In this document: positions 45,204 to 53,733 of the stretch, piece by piece
How positions within the stretch are numbered: the first letter of the stretch is position 1
Layout of the letters: each line of letters begins with the position of its first letter
From: an uncultured Mesonia sp.
GTDB taxonomy: Bacteria; Bacteroidota; Bacteroidia; Flavobacteriales; Flavobacteriaceae
Assembly (NCBI GenBank): GCA_958296185.1
Contig: CATQIB010000019.1
Span: 1 to 64,000 of the forward strand
Length of the DNA: 64,000 nt
Direction: 5' to 3'
Made by a program: the position numbers and the translations under genes
Notes under the pieces: model-generated
Database searches by the model: none
What the model was told of the DNA's origin: nothing
Seen by the model: only the letters and a program-made list of their open reading frames with translations

Positions 45204-45914
45204 ATGGTCAACAGAAAGACAGCAAAATGGATTCGAAAAGCGCACCGATACTTGGGTATATTCCTAGGCATTCAATTCTTGATGTGGACTGTCAGCGGAA
45301 TGTATTTTAGCTGGACGGATATTGATGAAATACACGGCGACCAGTTTAAAAAGGAAACACCAAAACAGACGGCTTTTTTCAATTTATTGGGAACAGCAAA
45401 ATTAAACAGTGAGAAACCTATTCAAACTTTGGAATTATTGGAAATAGCCAATGAGCCGTACTATTGGATTAACGAAGCTAATTTATTTAGTGCTAAAACG
45501 GGTAATGTAAAAAAAGGTATTACTAAAGCTGAAGCAAAAGAGGTAGCCAACAGATATATGCTGCCCGATTTCGAAATAAGTAGTATAAAACGAATTGAGA
45601 AGGTAGATGAGCATCACGAATACCGTGGCCGTCCATTGCCAGCTTATGAGATTTCATATAAAACCCCACAAAACCTGAAGGCTTATGTCGCCATAGAAAA
45701 TGGTGCATTTCAGACCGTTCGTCATAGAAACTGGCGCTGGTTCGATTTTTTGTGGATGACCCACACTATGGACTATCAAGGCAGGGACAACTTTAATACC
45801 ATAATCCTGCGGGCGTTTTCATTGTTAGGGTTAATTACAGTATTAAGTGGGTTCTTACTTTGGTACATATCATCGCCCACAATTAGAAAATTGATTAAAA
45901 AGAAACGCAAATAA
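45204..45914 (+). CDS. PepSY-domain membrane protein
   Basis: 236 aa. N-terminal helix (AHRYLGIFLGIQFLMWTVSG) with a His, a periplasmic PepSY region with KGITKAEAKEVANRYM, then HTMDYQGRDNFN and a C-terminal helix (LLGLITVLSGFLLWYI). Pattern of PepSY_TM proteins, some of which are ferric/copper reductases or binding components; conserved His pairs may hold haem. Probably an electron-transfer partner in the copper system (inference). Confidence 0.72.
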   Translation: MVNRKTAKWIRKAHRYLGIFLGIQFLMWTVSGMYFSWTDIDEIHGDQFKKETPKQTAFFNLLGTAKLNSEKPIQTLELLEIANEPYYWINEANLFSAKTGNVKKGITKAEAKEVANRYMLPDFEISSIKRIEKVDEHHEYRGRPLPAYEISYKTPQNLKAYVAIENGAFQTVRHRNWRWFDFLWMTHTMDYQGRDNFNTIILRAFSLLGLITVLSGFLLWYISSPTIRKLIKKKRK

Positions 45915-45936
45915 GTAACACTAAAACCAACATAAA

Positions 45937-46419
45937 ATGGAAAATTCAAATCAAAATTCAAAGAAAAACAACTACACAAAATTTGTAGGTATGCTCGTGG
46001 CATCCTTCATAGCAATGTACGTTACAATGTACTTAAACTCTTATGAAATTGACCACGTCTATTTTAGTCTTACCCGATTTTATATGAGCTGTTTGGGTAT
46101 TGCCGCTATGGCCATTATTATGTTTGTGGCAATGCGTAATATGTACCAAAACAAAAAGAAGAATATAGCAATTGTTCTTGGAAGTATTGTCCTATTTGGT
46201 GGTGCGTTAGGCCTTGTGAGGGCACAGGCCCCAATTATTGGCGATGTGCTTTATATGAAGGCTATGATTCCGCATCACTCTATCGCCATTTTAACCAGTA
46301 AGCGAGCGGATATACAAGACCCGGAAGTGAAGAAATTAGCAGATGATATAATTAAAGCACAAGAAAAGGAAATTGCAGAAATGAAAGCAATGATTAAACG
46401 ATTAGAAAATAACAAATAA
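45937..46419 (+). CDS. DUF305-family membrane protein
   Basis: 160 aa: three N-terminal membrane helices, then a periplasmic helical DUF305 core with YMKAMIPHHSIAILTSKRAD and KKLADDIIKAQEKEIAEM. The PHH motif with nearby Met and Arg marks the ferritin-like DUF305 domain, in which His may bind metal. Commonly linked to copper operons. Starts 22 bp after the PepSY gene. Confidence 0.82.
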   Translation: MENSNQNSKKNNYTKFVGMLVASFIAMYVTMYLNSYEIDHVYFSLTRFYMSCLGIAAMAIIMFVAMRNMYQNKKKNIAIVLGSIVLFGGALGLVRAQAPIIGDVLYMKAMIPHHSIAILTSKRADIQDPEVKKLADDIIKAQEKEIAEMKAMIKRLENNK

Positions 46420-46430
46420 AAACAAAAACA

Positions 46431-48233
46431 ATGAAAAAAAACATCATTTATATAGGTATTGCCTTGATTGTTGGCCTTCTAGGCGGCTTTCTGCTGTTCG
46501 GTGGAGATTCTACTGATAAGGCAACTAATAGTGCTAAAGACAATCACGAACATTCAGAAGAAATTGCTGCTAATCAAATGTGGACCTGTTCAATGCACCC
46601 ACAAATTATGCAACCAGAGCCTGGCGACTGCCCAATATGTGGAATGGATTTAATTCCAGCTGAATCGGGTGCCGATGGCCTCAATGCCAATGAAATCAAA
46701 ATGACCGATAACGCAATGGCTCTAGCCAATATTCAAACGTCACTTGTGGGACAAGGACAAATAGGAAATAATTCCCTAAAATTATCTGGAAAGATAAAAG
46801 CAAATGAAGAGTCAAATGCCGTACAGGTCACATATTTTGGAGGAAGAATTGAAAAACTATACGTTAATTCAACAGGAGAACGTGTTGGCGCAGGACAACG
46901 CTTGGCAACTATTTATTCGCCAGAATTAGTTGCGGCACAACAAGAACTGCTTACCGCTTCATCATTGAAAGAATCGCAACCAGAATTATATAAAGCTGTT
47001 AGAAACAAGCTCAAACTTTGGAAACTTTCAGAAAAGCAAATCAACGCCATAGAAAACTCTGGGAAAGTACAAGAAAACTTTCCTGTGTACGCAACCGTAT
47101 CAGGAACGGTAACACAGAAAATGGTAGAAGAAGGTGACTATGTAAAACAAGGACAACCCTTATACAAAATTGCCAATCTCAATACAGTATGGGCAGAATT
47201 TGATGCTTACGAAAACCAAATTGCGTCCTTAAAAGAAGGACAAACCATTAAAGTAACCACCAATGCCTATAGAAATGAAGTGTTTGACGCCAAGGTCTCG
47301 TTTATTGCCCCCTTATTAAACTCTGCTACAAGAACGGTGGTTGTGAGAGCTGTTTTACAAAATAAAAAAGACCTCTTTAAGCCGGGAATGTTTGTGGAAG
47401 GAAAAATCGAGGGTGCTCGAACGAGCACAGAGAACACCGTTTCTGTACCGTCAACGGCTGTTATGTGGACGGGCGAACGTTCTGTGGTCTATGTCAAAAC
47501 AGACCCTAATAAAGCTGTTTTTGAGATGAAAGAAGTTTTATTGGGCAATGCCACTGGCGATAGTTATACCGTTCTTGAAGGTTTAAAAAATGGAGATGAA
47601 GTGGTAACTAACGGCACGTTTACAGTAGATGCCGCGGCACAGCTTCAGGGTAAAAAATCAATGATGAATCAAGAAGGAGGTAAAACTATGACAGGACACG
47701 AAGGACATTTGGGAATGCAAGAAGATGGTTCTGGAGAAAATATGGATGTAACCAATCATTCTCAAATGAAGGAAAGAATTAGGGTTTCAAACAAATTTCA
47801 GAATCAGTTAGAACAGGTTTTTGATGATTATATTCTTTTAAAGGATGCATTGGTAAACGATGATACCAAGGGTGCTCAACAAGCAGGAGAACAAATCAAC
47901 CAGTCCTTGAAAAAAGTGGATATGAAGTTATTATCTGATAAAAAGGCGCATAACCATTGGATGACCATTCAAAAGGAACTAAAATCATCTGCAAATGCTA
48001 TTGAGAACAGTTCAGACATAGCAGCACAAAGAGGGCATTTCAAGCATCTTTCGGCACATATGATAAGTGGTGTACAGCTTTTTGGGGTCAACCAAAATGT
48101 ATATATCCAGTTTTGCCCAATGGCCAATAACAATAAAGGTGCCTATTGGATAAGTTTGGAAGAAGAAGTGCGAAATCCATATTATGGAGAGGCTATGTTA
48201 ACCTGTGGAGAGGTAAAAGCAACTTTAAAATAA
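46431..48233 (+). CDS. cusB: CusB-type RND adaptor with HMBD and C-terminal DUF3347 domain
   Basis: 600 aa. N-terminal membrane anchor (about 5-25), then the heavy-metal-binding domain MWTCSMHPQIMQPEPGDCPICGMDL (residues 50-74) which holds Cys/Met/His ligands for Cu(I). Next come a HlyD-type fold with lipoyl halves (GGRIEKLYVNSTGERVGAGQ, TVSGTVTQKMVEEGDYVKQG) and an alpha hairpin, a beta-barrel, and a His/Met linker (MTGHEGHLGMQ). A DUF3347 domain ends it (about 450-600, QFCPMANNNKGAYW, NPYYGEAMLTCG). This would pass copper to CusA (32317-36057). Separated from cusA by 10 kb, unusual for a tripartite operon. Confidence 0.92.
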   Translation: MKKNIIYIGIALIVGLLGGFLLFGGDSTDKATNSAKDNHEHSEEIAANQMWTCSMHPQIMQPEPGDCPICGMDLIPAESGADGLNANEIKMTDNAMALANIQTSLVGQGQIGNNSLKLSGKIKANEESNAVQVTYFGGRIEKLYVNSTGERVGAGQRLATIYSPELVAAQQELLTASSLKESQPELYKAVRNKLKLWKLSEKQINAIENSGKVQENFPVYATVSGTVTQKMVEEGDYVKQGQPLYKIANLNTVWAEFDAYENQIASLKEGQTIKVTTNAYRNEVFDAKVSFIAPLLNSATRTVVVRAVLQNKKDLFKPGMFVEGKIEGARTSTENTVSVPSTAVMWTGERSVVYVKTDPNKAVFEMKEVLLGNATGDSYTVLEGLKNGDEVVTNGTFTVDAAAQLQGKKSMMNQEGGKTMTGHEGHLGMQEDGSGENMDVTNHSQMKERIRVSNKFQNQLEQVFDDYILLKDALVNDDTKGAQQAGEQINQSLKKVDMKLLSDKKAHNHWMTIQKELKSSANAIENSSDIAAQRGHFKHLSAHMISGVQLFGVNQNVYIQFCPMANNNKGAYWISLEEEVRNPYYGEAMLTCGEVKATLK

Positions 48234-48306
48234 AACGAATTACGGATTAATCAAGTAATCTACATAAGGCCAAAAAATAATCTTGGTTTTATAATGGCGA
48301 ACGATA

Positions 48307-48483
48307 ATGAGTGAAAGCAGAAGAAATAGACGAAAAAATGAAAGGAAGAAGCATCAACCTAAAAGTGATATATCAAAAAAAGACAAAATCATTGCTGTGG
48401 TTGTGATAGTATTAATTTTTATAGCAGCGGCAATACTAGCTGTTTATTACTCTCTATACAAATCCGGATTGACATTTTTTTGA
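48307..48483 (+). CDS. Small basic membrane protein, 58 aa
   Basis: ATG at 48307 to TGA at 48483. A strongly basic N-terminus (SRRNRRKNERKKHQPK) and one membrane helix (IIAVVVIVLIFIAAAILAVYY). Unrecognised. It ends 12 bp before the HMA-AraC gene. Short gap and correct composition support coding. Confidence 0.5.
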   Translation: MSESRRNRRKNERKKHQPKSDISKKDKIIAVVVIVLIFIAAAILAVYYSLYKSGLTFF

Positions 48484-48495
48484 TACAGATAAAAT

Positions 48496-49062
48496 ATGAA
48501 TGAGACTATCCACATAAAAAATATGGTCTGCCCAAGATGTATTTCGGCAGTATCCAATACTTTGGAACTTCTTGAAATACCGTATGTTTCTATAAAATTG
48601 GGGGAGGTCAAATTACTTTCAACATTGAATGCCAAAACCAAAAATAATCTTTCCAAAGCTCTTCAAAATTCAGGTTTCAGTTTGATTGACGACCGTAAAA
48701 GTCAACTTATTGAGCAAATGAAAACTTTGGTTGTTGAGAAAATACATCATTCCAACGACGAAACCGATTTAAAATGGGCAGATATTATAAGTGGTGAACT
48801 TAATTTGGATTACAAATATTTAAGTTCCCTATTCTCGTCAGTAGAAAGCATCACGTTTGAGCAATATATCATCAACCAAAAAATTGAACGAATAAAAGAA
48901 CTCATAGTTTACGATGAACTAACCTTAAGTGAAATAGCTTTTCAACTACATTATAGTAGCGTTGCATATTTAAGCAATCAATTCAAAAAAGCAACCGGAA
49001 TGACACCTACGCAGTTTAAGAAGTCCGTGGACAAAAACCGAAAATCCTTGGATGAGATTTAA
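48496..49062 (+). CDS. AraC-family regulator with N-terminal HMA-like metal domain
   Basis: 188 aa. Residues 1-70: HMA-like fold with metal motif MVCPRC (HIKNMVCPRCISAVSNTLE). Residues about 90-180: AraC-type double helix-turn-helix with LSEIAFQLHYSSVAYLSNQF and TGMTPTQFK. Paralogue of 30306-30914; the two bracket the copper genes. Likely copper-sensing activator for the cus/cop operon. The start ATG at 48496 is clear. Confidence 0.82.
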   Translation: MNETIHIKNMVCPRCISAVSNTLELLEIPYVSIKLGEVKLLSTLNAKTKNNLSKALQNSGFSLIDDRKSQLIEQMKTLVVEKIHHSNDETDLKWADIISGELNLDYKYLSSLFSSVESITFEQYIINQKIERIKELIVYDELTLSEIAFQLHYSSVAYLSNQFKKATGMTPTQFKKSVDKNRKSLDEI

Positions 49063-49144
49063 GGTGTGTTTACCACTATTAAAGGGATATTTAAATCAAT
49101 AGATGATATATTGATTTACCAATGAACCGAATTTAGATATCAAA

Positions 49145-49753
49145 ATGAAATTGGACAGAAAGAAACATTGGGAAACAGTTTACGAAACTAAAAATCCAGA
49201 CCAAGTAAGTTGGACACAAGAGATACCAAAAATTTCGCTGAAGATTATACATTCGTTCAAACTAAATAAGGATGCAAAAATTATAGACATTGGTGGTGGC
49301 GACAGTAAGCTTGTTGACTATTTACTTGAAGAAGGGTATAATAATATTACTGTACTTGATATTTCAGAAAAAGCAATTGCGAAAGCTAAAAAAAGACTGG
49401 GAGAAAAGGCAAGTAAAGTAAATTGGATTGTAAGTGACATTACCGAATTTGAACCAGATACATCTTTCGATGTTTGGCACGACAGAGCAACTTTTCATTT
49501 TCTTACAACAGATGACCAGATTAAAAAATATACTAACATAGCGACAATATTTGTAAGAGGTTATTTAATAATAGGAACCTTTTCACAAAACGGACCAAAA
49601 AAATGTAGCGGACTTGAAATAAAACAATACAATGAAGAGGAATTAACATCGGAATTAAAAAAAGGATTTGACAAAATTCAATGTATAACAGAGGACCACT
49701 TAACACCATCTAATACCACACAGAATTTTCTGTTTTGTAGTTTTAAAAGATAA
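49145..49753 (+). CDS. Class I SAM-dependent methyltransferase
   Basis: 202 aa. Motif I is IIDIGGGDSKLVDYLLE and the post-I segment is ITVLDISEKAI. HDRATFHFLT follows further on. Similar small methyltransferases are usually annotated as SAM-dependent, sometimes tellurite/thiopurine-like. Substrate unknown: it may methylate a metal(loid) or a small thiol (inference). Located between copper and mercury units; 183 bp gap to the ArsR gene. Confidence 0.8.
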   Translation: MKLDRKKHWETVYETKNPDQVSWTQEIPKISLKIIHSFKLNKDAKIIDIGGGDSKLVDYLLEEGYNNITVLDISEKAIAKAKKRLGEKASKVNWIVSDITEFEPDTSFDVWHDRATFHFLTTDDQIKKYTNIATIFVRGYLIIGTFSQNGPKKCSGLEIKQYNEEELTSELKKGFDKIQCITEDHLTPSNTTQNFLFCSFKR

Positions 49754-49892
49754 TTAACTGTTAAGCCACTAATACCTTTACCTGCAAGCTAAAAAAAACA
49801 GATGCACATTTTGGCACTTTAAGTTTTTACAAAAACACAAATCAAAACAAAAGGAACATAATGATCAAAATTTACATATCATTCTTTTTTGT

Positions 49893-49932
49893 ATTTAAGT
49901 AATTGCTTAAATAAGAAATAATTGTAACTTTG
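49893..49932 (+). promoter_or_regulatory. Promoter with overlapping palindromic ArsR operator
   Basis: A near-perfect inverted repeat ATTTAAG-N6-CTTAAAT (49893-49912) with perfect 7-bp arms covers the -33 TTG (49903-49905). The -7 element TAACTTTG (49925-49932) follows after 19 bases, fitting TTG-N19-TAnnTTTG. The ArsR-family gene begins at 49937, giving a leader of only a few bases. Expected autoregulation: the repressor blocks the promoter until Hg(II) or another metal binds. Confidence 0.7.
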
Positions 49933-49936
49933 CCTT

Positions 49937-50311
49937 ATGAAAAATAATTCTTGCATTAGACAACAGGCAGATATTGAACAGATAAACCGTTGTAAAAAGA
50001 CAGTTTCAGAATTAAATGAATCGTTTGACTATTTGGCAAATGGACTTTCTTTAGTCGGAAATAATGTTCGGCTAAAAATTCTTTACCTACTCTTTGAGGA
50101 GAAACGACTTTGCGTTTGCGACTTAAGTGATATTCTCGAAATGAATATTTCTGCTATCTCTCAACATTTGAGAAAAATGAAGGACAGAAATTTATTGGAA
50201 ACCGAAAGAGATGCTCAAACGATTTTTTACTCACTAACCCCTGAATATTCAACATTATTAAATCCGTTTTTTGAAATACTCGATAAAAACAAAGTTTTAG
50301 AAACGATATGA
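49937..50311 (+). CDS. ArsR-family metal-sensing repressor of the mer operon
   Basis: 124 aa winged helix-turn-helix. Metal-binding motif LCVCDL sits at the start of the recognition-helix pair, with additional Cys in the N-terminus (NSCIR and NRCKK). DNA-binding helix NISAISQHLRKMKDR. These features fit ArsR/CadC-type sensors of soft metals. Controls its own operator at 49893-49912 (inference). Its stop overlaps merTP by 4 bp. Confidence 0.9.
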   Translation: MKNNSCIRQQADIEQINRCKKTVSELNESFDYLANGLSLVGNNVRLKILYLLFEEKRLCVCDLSDILEMNISAISQHLRKMKDRNLLETERDAQTIFYSLTPEYSTLLNPFFEILDKNKVLETI

Positions 50312-50901
50312 AACGTGAGAACAAATTAATTGGTGCAGGTTTACTTGCTGCTATTACAGCTTCATTATGTTGTATTACACCCGTTTTGGCTTTAATCGCG
50401 GGAACAAGTGGAATTGCCTCAACATTTTCTTGGCTTGAGCCTTTTAGACCTTATCTAATCGGGCTAACAATTTTAGTGCTCGGCTTTGCTTGGTATCAAA
50501 AACTAAAACCTCAAAAAGAAATTGACTGCGAATGTGAAACAGACGAAAAACCAAAATTTATACAATCAAAAAAGTTTTTAGGAATTGTAACTGTATTTGC
50601 AATTATAATGCTGGCATTTCCATATTATTCATCCATTTTTTATCCGGATAATAAAAAAGAAGTGGTCATTGTAAACCAATCAAATATTCAAACTGTAAAC
50701 TTTACTGTTCAAGGAATGACTTGTGCTGGCTGTGAAGAAAGCATAAAACACGCTGTAAATGAATTGGACGGGATTATAAATGTAACCCCTTCGTATGAAA
50801 AGGGAAGTACCGTCGTAGAGTTTGATAAGTCTAAAATCTCTAAAGTAGCTATTGAAAAGGCAATTAATTCAACAGGATACAAGGTTATAAAAGATAAATA
50901 A
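50308..50901 (+). CDS. merT: Mercuric transport protein MerTP (MerT-MerP fusion)
   Basis: 197 aa. MerT part: GLLAAITASLCCITPVLAL (TM1 with the Cys pair that takes Hg(II)), a second helix, the cytoplasmic Cys pair CECETDE, and TM3. Residues about 130-197 are a periplasmic MerP-like HMA domain with GMTCAGC. It brings Hg(II) from periplasm to MerA. In many bacteria MerT and MerP are separate proteins. Second copy at 53734-54345. Confidence 0.9.
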   Translation: MKRENKLIGAGLLAAITASLCCITPVLALIAGTSGIASTFSWLEPFRPYLIGLTILVLGFAWYQKLKPQKEIDCECETDEKPKFIQSKKFLGIVTVFAIIMLAFPYYSSIFYPDNKKEVVIVNQSNIQTVNFTVQGMTCAGCEESIKHAVNELDGIINVTPSYEKGSTVVEFDKSKISKVAIEKAINSTGYKVIKDK

Positions 50902-50918
50902 ACGCAAAATTACCCATT

Positions 50919-51260
50919 ATGACAAAACTATCGATAGTACCTATTTTAGCTTTAATGCTGTTTTCTGTTCAGGCCAAATCGCAAAGCAAGGAGGTTATAA
51001 ATCAAGTTGTGGAAGTAGCTTCAATGAAACAAAATGCAACCACCGTGAAATTTAAAATTACAGGCATTACTTGTGCTGGTTGTTCCAATTCGATTTACAA
51101 TGCATTAAAAGAAGTAGATGGTGTTTTGGAACATTCAGTTGAATATCCAGGAGATATTGCTGTTATTGAGTTTGATGGTTCAAAAACAAGTATCAAAGCC
51201 TTAAAGCTTATCATAGAAAAGAAAGGGTTTAAGGCCGAAGTAATTAAAGGGAAGGTCTAA
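50919..51260 (+). CDS. Periplasmic HMA-domain metal-binding protein (MerP-like)
   Basis: 113 aa. Signal peptide ending AKSQS (about residue 23), then an HMA domain with GITCAGCSNSIYNAL and the beta-alpha-beta pattern up to EKKGFKAEVI. Likely a periplasmic Hg(II)/Cu(I) chaperone. Sits between merTP and merA, 18 and 29 bp gaps. Confidence 0.85.
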   Translation: MTKLSIVPILALMLFSVQAKSQSKEVINQVVEVASMKQNATTVKFKITGITCAGCSNSIYNALKEVDGVLEHSVEYPGDIAVIEFDGSKTSIKALKLIIEKKGFKAEVIKGKV

Positions 51261-51289
51261 TTTTTAATAAGTAAACAGTACCGATTTCA

Positions 51290-52996
51290 ATGAAAAATAC
51301 AGCTAAAATGAAAATCAAAATGCCTCAAAATAGAGAAACCATTACATTGGAAATCGAGGGTATGACCTGTAAAGGTTGTGCAACACATATCGAAAAGGAT
51401 ATGAACGCAACTGAAGGAGTTTTAAGTTCCACAGTTAACCACGAAACCGGAAAAGGCGAATTTAATTTTGATGCTGATAAGATGAGTAAGGCAAATGTAA
51501 TAGATGCTATAAACAGCGTTGGTGATTATTCGGTTGTAAATAATGTCGACGAGGAAGAGGTTTCCGCTGTAAATTCCAAAGGCCAAAATCAATTCGATTT
51601 AATAATTATTGGTGGTGGTTCAGCTGCATTTTCAGCAGCCATTAAAGCTGAAGGTTTAGGGCTCACAACACTTATGGTAAATGCAGGATTAGATTTTGGT
51701 GGCACTTGCGTAAATGTGGGTTGTGTACCGTCTAAAAACCTTATTCGGGCTGCCGAAACGGTACGTCTCGCTACGCATTCCAATTTTAAGGGTATAAAAC
51801 CTAAAGGAGCAGACATTGATTTTACTCAAATTATAAAAGACAAGAAAGCATTAGTTTCCACACTACAACAACATAAATATATGGATGTGGTAAGTGATTT
51901 CAAAAACTTAACAATGCTTAAAGGTTGGGCAGAATTTGTAGATAATAAAACCATTCTTGTAAATGGAAAAGATACATACACAGCAGCTAACATCATTATA
52001 GCAACAGGAGCAACTACCAATATCCCAAATATTGAAGGACTGAATGAGGTTGGTTATTTAACCAATGTGACCTTGTTCGATTTAGAAGAAAAACCTGAAA
52101 GCCTGACCATTATGGGCGCAGGTTATATTGGTTTGGAAATAGCGATGGCTTACAACAGATTGGGTGTAAAAGTACGTATCATTGAATTTACCGACAGACC
52201 TTTACGCAGTCAAACCAAAGACATCACAGACGTGTTGGAAACTCAAATGAAGAGTGAAGGTATTGAGGTTTTACCAAACTTTAGAGCCTTTAAATTTGAA
52301 AAGGATGGAGACAATACAATTATACATTGTAATTGTCCTGATGGTTCCACAACTCAAATTGTTGAAAAAGGACATATTGTGGTGGCTACAGGGACGAAGC
52401 CTAACACCTCTAAATTAGGGCTTGAGAATATCGGCCTAAAGTTAACAGAAAGCGGCCATATTATTGTAAATGAAAAAATGGAAACCAATATTTCCAATAT
52501 TTATGCAGCAGGAGATGTCACCATTACACCGGCATTTGTTTATACAGCAGCAACCGAAGGTAGTACAGCAGTGAACAATGCGTTTTCATCAACAAAAACA
52601 AGTATTGATTATTCATCATTGCCTTGGGTAGTATTTACAGACCCTCAAATCGCAGGAGCAGGTATAGATGAAATTGAAGCAGAAAAAAAGGAAATTCCTT
52701 TTGAAGTCAGTAAACTTGATTTAATTCACGTTCCAAGAGCCTTGGCAGCTCAAGATACCAGAGGGTTCATAAAACTGATACGCAACACTGAAACCGATAA
52801 ATTAATAGGCGCAAGAGTAGTTGCACCTGAAGGTGGTGAACTGATACAACAATTGAGTATGGCTATTAAATTTGGAATCACTGTAAAAGATTTAGCAGAA
52901 AGCTTTTATCCATATTTAACTTTAGGAGAATCTGTTAAACTGGCAGCGATTACCTTTGGGAAAGATGTTTCCAAATTAAGTTGCTGCGCGAGTTAA
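51290..52996 (+). CDS. merA: Mercuric(II) reductase with N-terminal HMA domain
   Basis: 568 aa. An HMA domain (residues about 15-80) with GMTCKGC. Then a flavoprotein disulfide reductase: FAD motif IIGGGSAAFSAAIKAE, redox-active GGTCVNVGCVPSKN, NAD(P)-binding IMGAGYIGLEIAMAY, FAD motif IYAAGDV, and C-terminal vicinal pair KLSCCAS. All hallmark MerA residues are present. Reduces Hg(II) to volatile Hg(0) with NADPH. Downstream of merTP/MerP-like, upstream of a CsoR-type gene. Confidence 0.96.
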   Translation: MKNTAKMKIKMPQNRETITLEIEGMTCKGCATHIEKDMNATEGVLSSTVNHETGKGEFNFDADKMSKANVIDAINSVGDYSVVNNVDEEEVSAVNSKGQNQFDLIIIGGGSAAFSAAIKAEGLGLTTLMVNAGLDFGGTCVNVGCVPSKNLIRAAETVRLATHSNFKGIKPKGADIDFTQIIKDKKALVSTLQQHKYMDVVSDFKNLTMLKGWAEFVDNKTILVNGKDTYTAANIIIATGATTNIPNIEGLNEVGYLTNVTLFDLEEKPESLTIMGAGYIGLEIAMAYNRLGVKVRIIEFTDRPLRSQTKDITDVLETQMKSEGIEVLPNFRAFKFEKDGDNTIIHCNCPDGSTTQIVEKGHIVVATGTKPNTSKLGLENIGLKLTESGHIIVNEKMETNISNIYAAGDVTITPAFVYTAATEGSTAVNNAFSSTKTSIDYSSLPWVVFTDPQIAGAGIDEIEAEKKEIPFEVSKLDLIHVPRALAAQDTRGFIKLIRNTETDKLIGARVVAPEGGELIQQLSMAIKFGITVKDLAESFYPYLTLGESVKLAAITFGKDVSKLSCCAS

Positions 52997-53005
52997 GTTT
53001 GAGTT

Positions 53006-53392
53006 ATGAAAGGAGAACAGTACAAATTACCTACTGATTTAATCTTGGATATTAAATCCAGATTAAAAACTTTGAGTGGTCAATTAAACGGCATTGTTAA
53101 AATGCTTGATGAAGGAAAGGACCCCGAACAAATAAACATACAGTTCAAATCCATTGATAAGGGGATTCAAAAAGCACATTACTTACTGCTGGATGAAGTC
53201 TATCGAAAAGCACTTGCTATTGGAATTGTAAAGGCCGTGGACTCTTGCCCAGGCAATTGTGGCAATGAAGATAAAATTGAATATTTAAAAAGTGAATTCC
53301 CAAACTTAGAATTATCCGATTTAACTAACAAGTTAAAAGAAATTCAAGCCATTGAAACTCGATTAAAAAACTACAACGAAAAAAAAGGTTAA
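53006..53392 (+). CDS. CsoR/RcnR-type metal-sensitive repressor-like protein
   Basis: 128 aa, all helical. The stretch SRLKTLSGQLNGIVKMLDEG aligns with the CsoR core (RLKRIEGQVRGIxRM), followed by a helix with KAHYLLLDEVYRK. Cys occur later (SCPGNCGNE), not at the classic CsoR positions, so the metal site may be rearranged. Probably represses or tunes the mer/cop genes. 9 bp after merA. Confidence 0.68.
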   Translation: MKGEQYKLPTDLILDIKSRLKTLSGQLNGIVKMLDEGKDPEQINIQFKSIDKGIQKAHYLLLDEVYRKALAIGIVKAVDSCPGNCGNEDKIEYLKSEFPNLELSDLTNKLKEIQAIETRLKNYNEKKG

Positions 53393-53461
53393 AAAAAGTT
53401 TGGTGACCCCCTACCTAACGTTCTCATCTTTGTTCCATTATTAATTTAAACATAACATAAG

Positions 53462-53731
53462 ATGAAACGACAAATTGAGATTTTTACAGCAGGTTGCCCG
53501 GTATGCGAGCCTGTGGTGCAATTAGTAAAAGAGACAGCAGGAAAGGACTGCGAAATCACACTTCATAATCTGTCCGAGCAATGCGAAAGTAAAATCTGTG
53601 TTTCAAAAATGAAGGAATATGGGGTTACAAGAGTTCCCGCCATTGCTGTGGACGGAAAACTACTGAATTGCTGCACCAAAATCGAAATCACAAAAGAGGA
53701 TTTGGTAAACGCGGGAATAGGAAGTTGTTAG
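53462..53731 (+). CDS. Thioredoxin/glutaredoxin-fold protein, CPVC active site
   Basis: 89 aa. Redox motif CPVC at residues about 14-17 in the N-terminal beta-alpha (IEIFTAGCPVCEPVVQLV), further Cys at CESKICVSK, cis-Pro in TRVPAIAVDG, and LNCCTK and terminal GSC. Many Cys suggest thiol-based mercury or copper handling. Two bases before the second MerTP start. Confidence 0.8.
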   Translation: MKRQIEIFTAGCPVCEPVVQLVKETAGKDCEITLHNLSEQCESKICVSKMKEYGVTRVPAIAVDGKLLNCCTKIEITKEDLVNAGIGSC

Positions 53732-53733
53732 GT

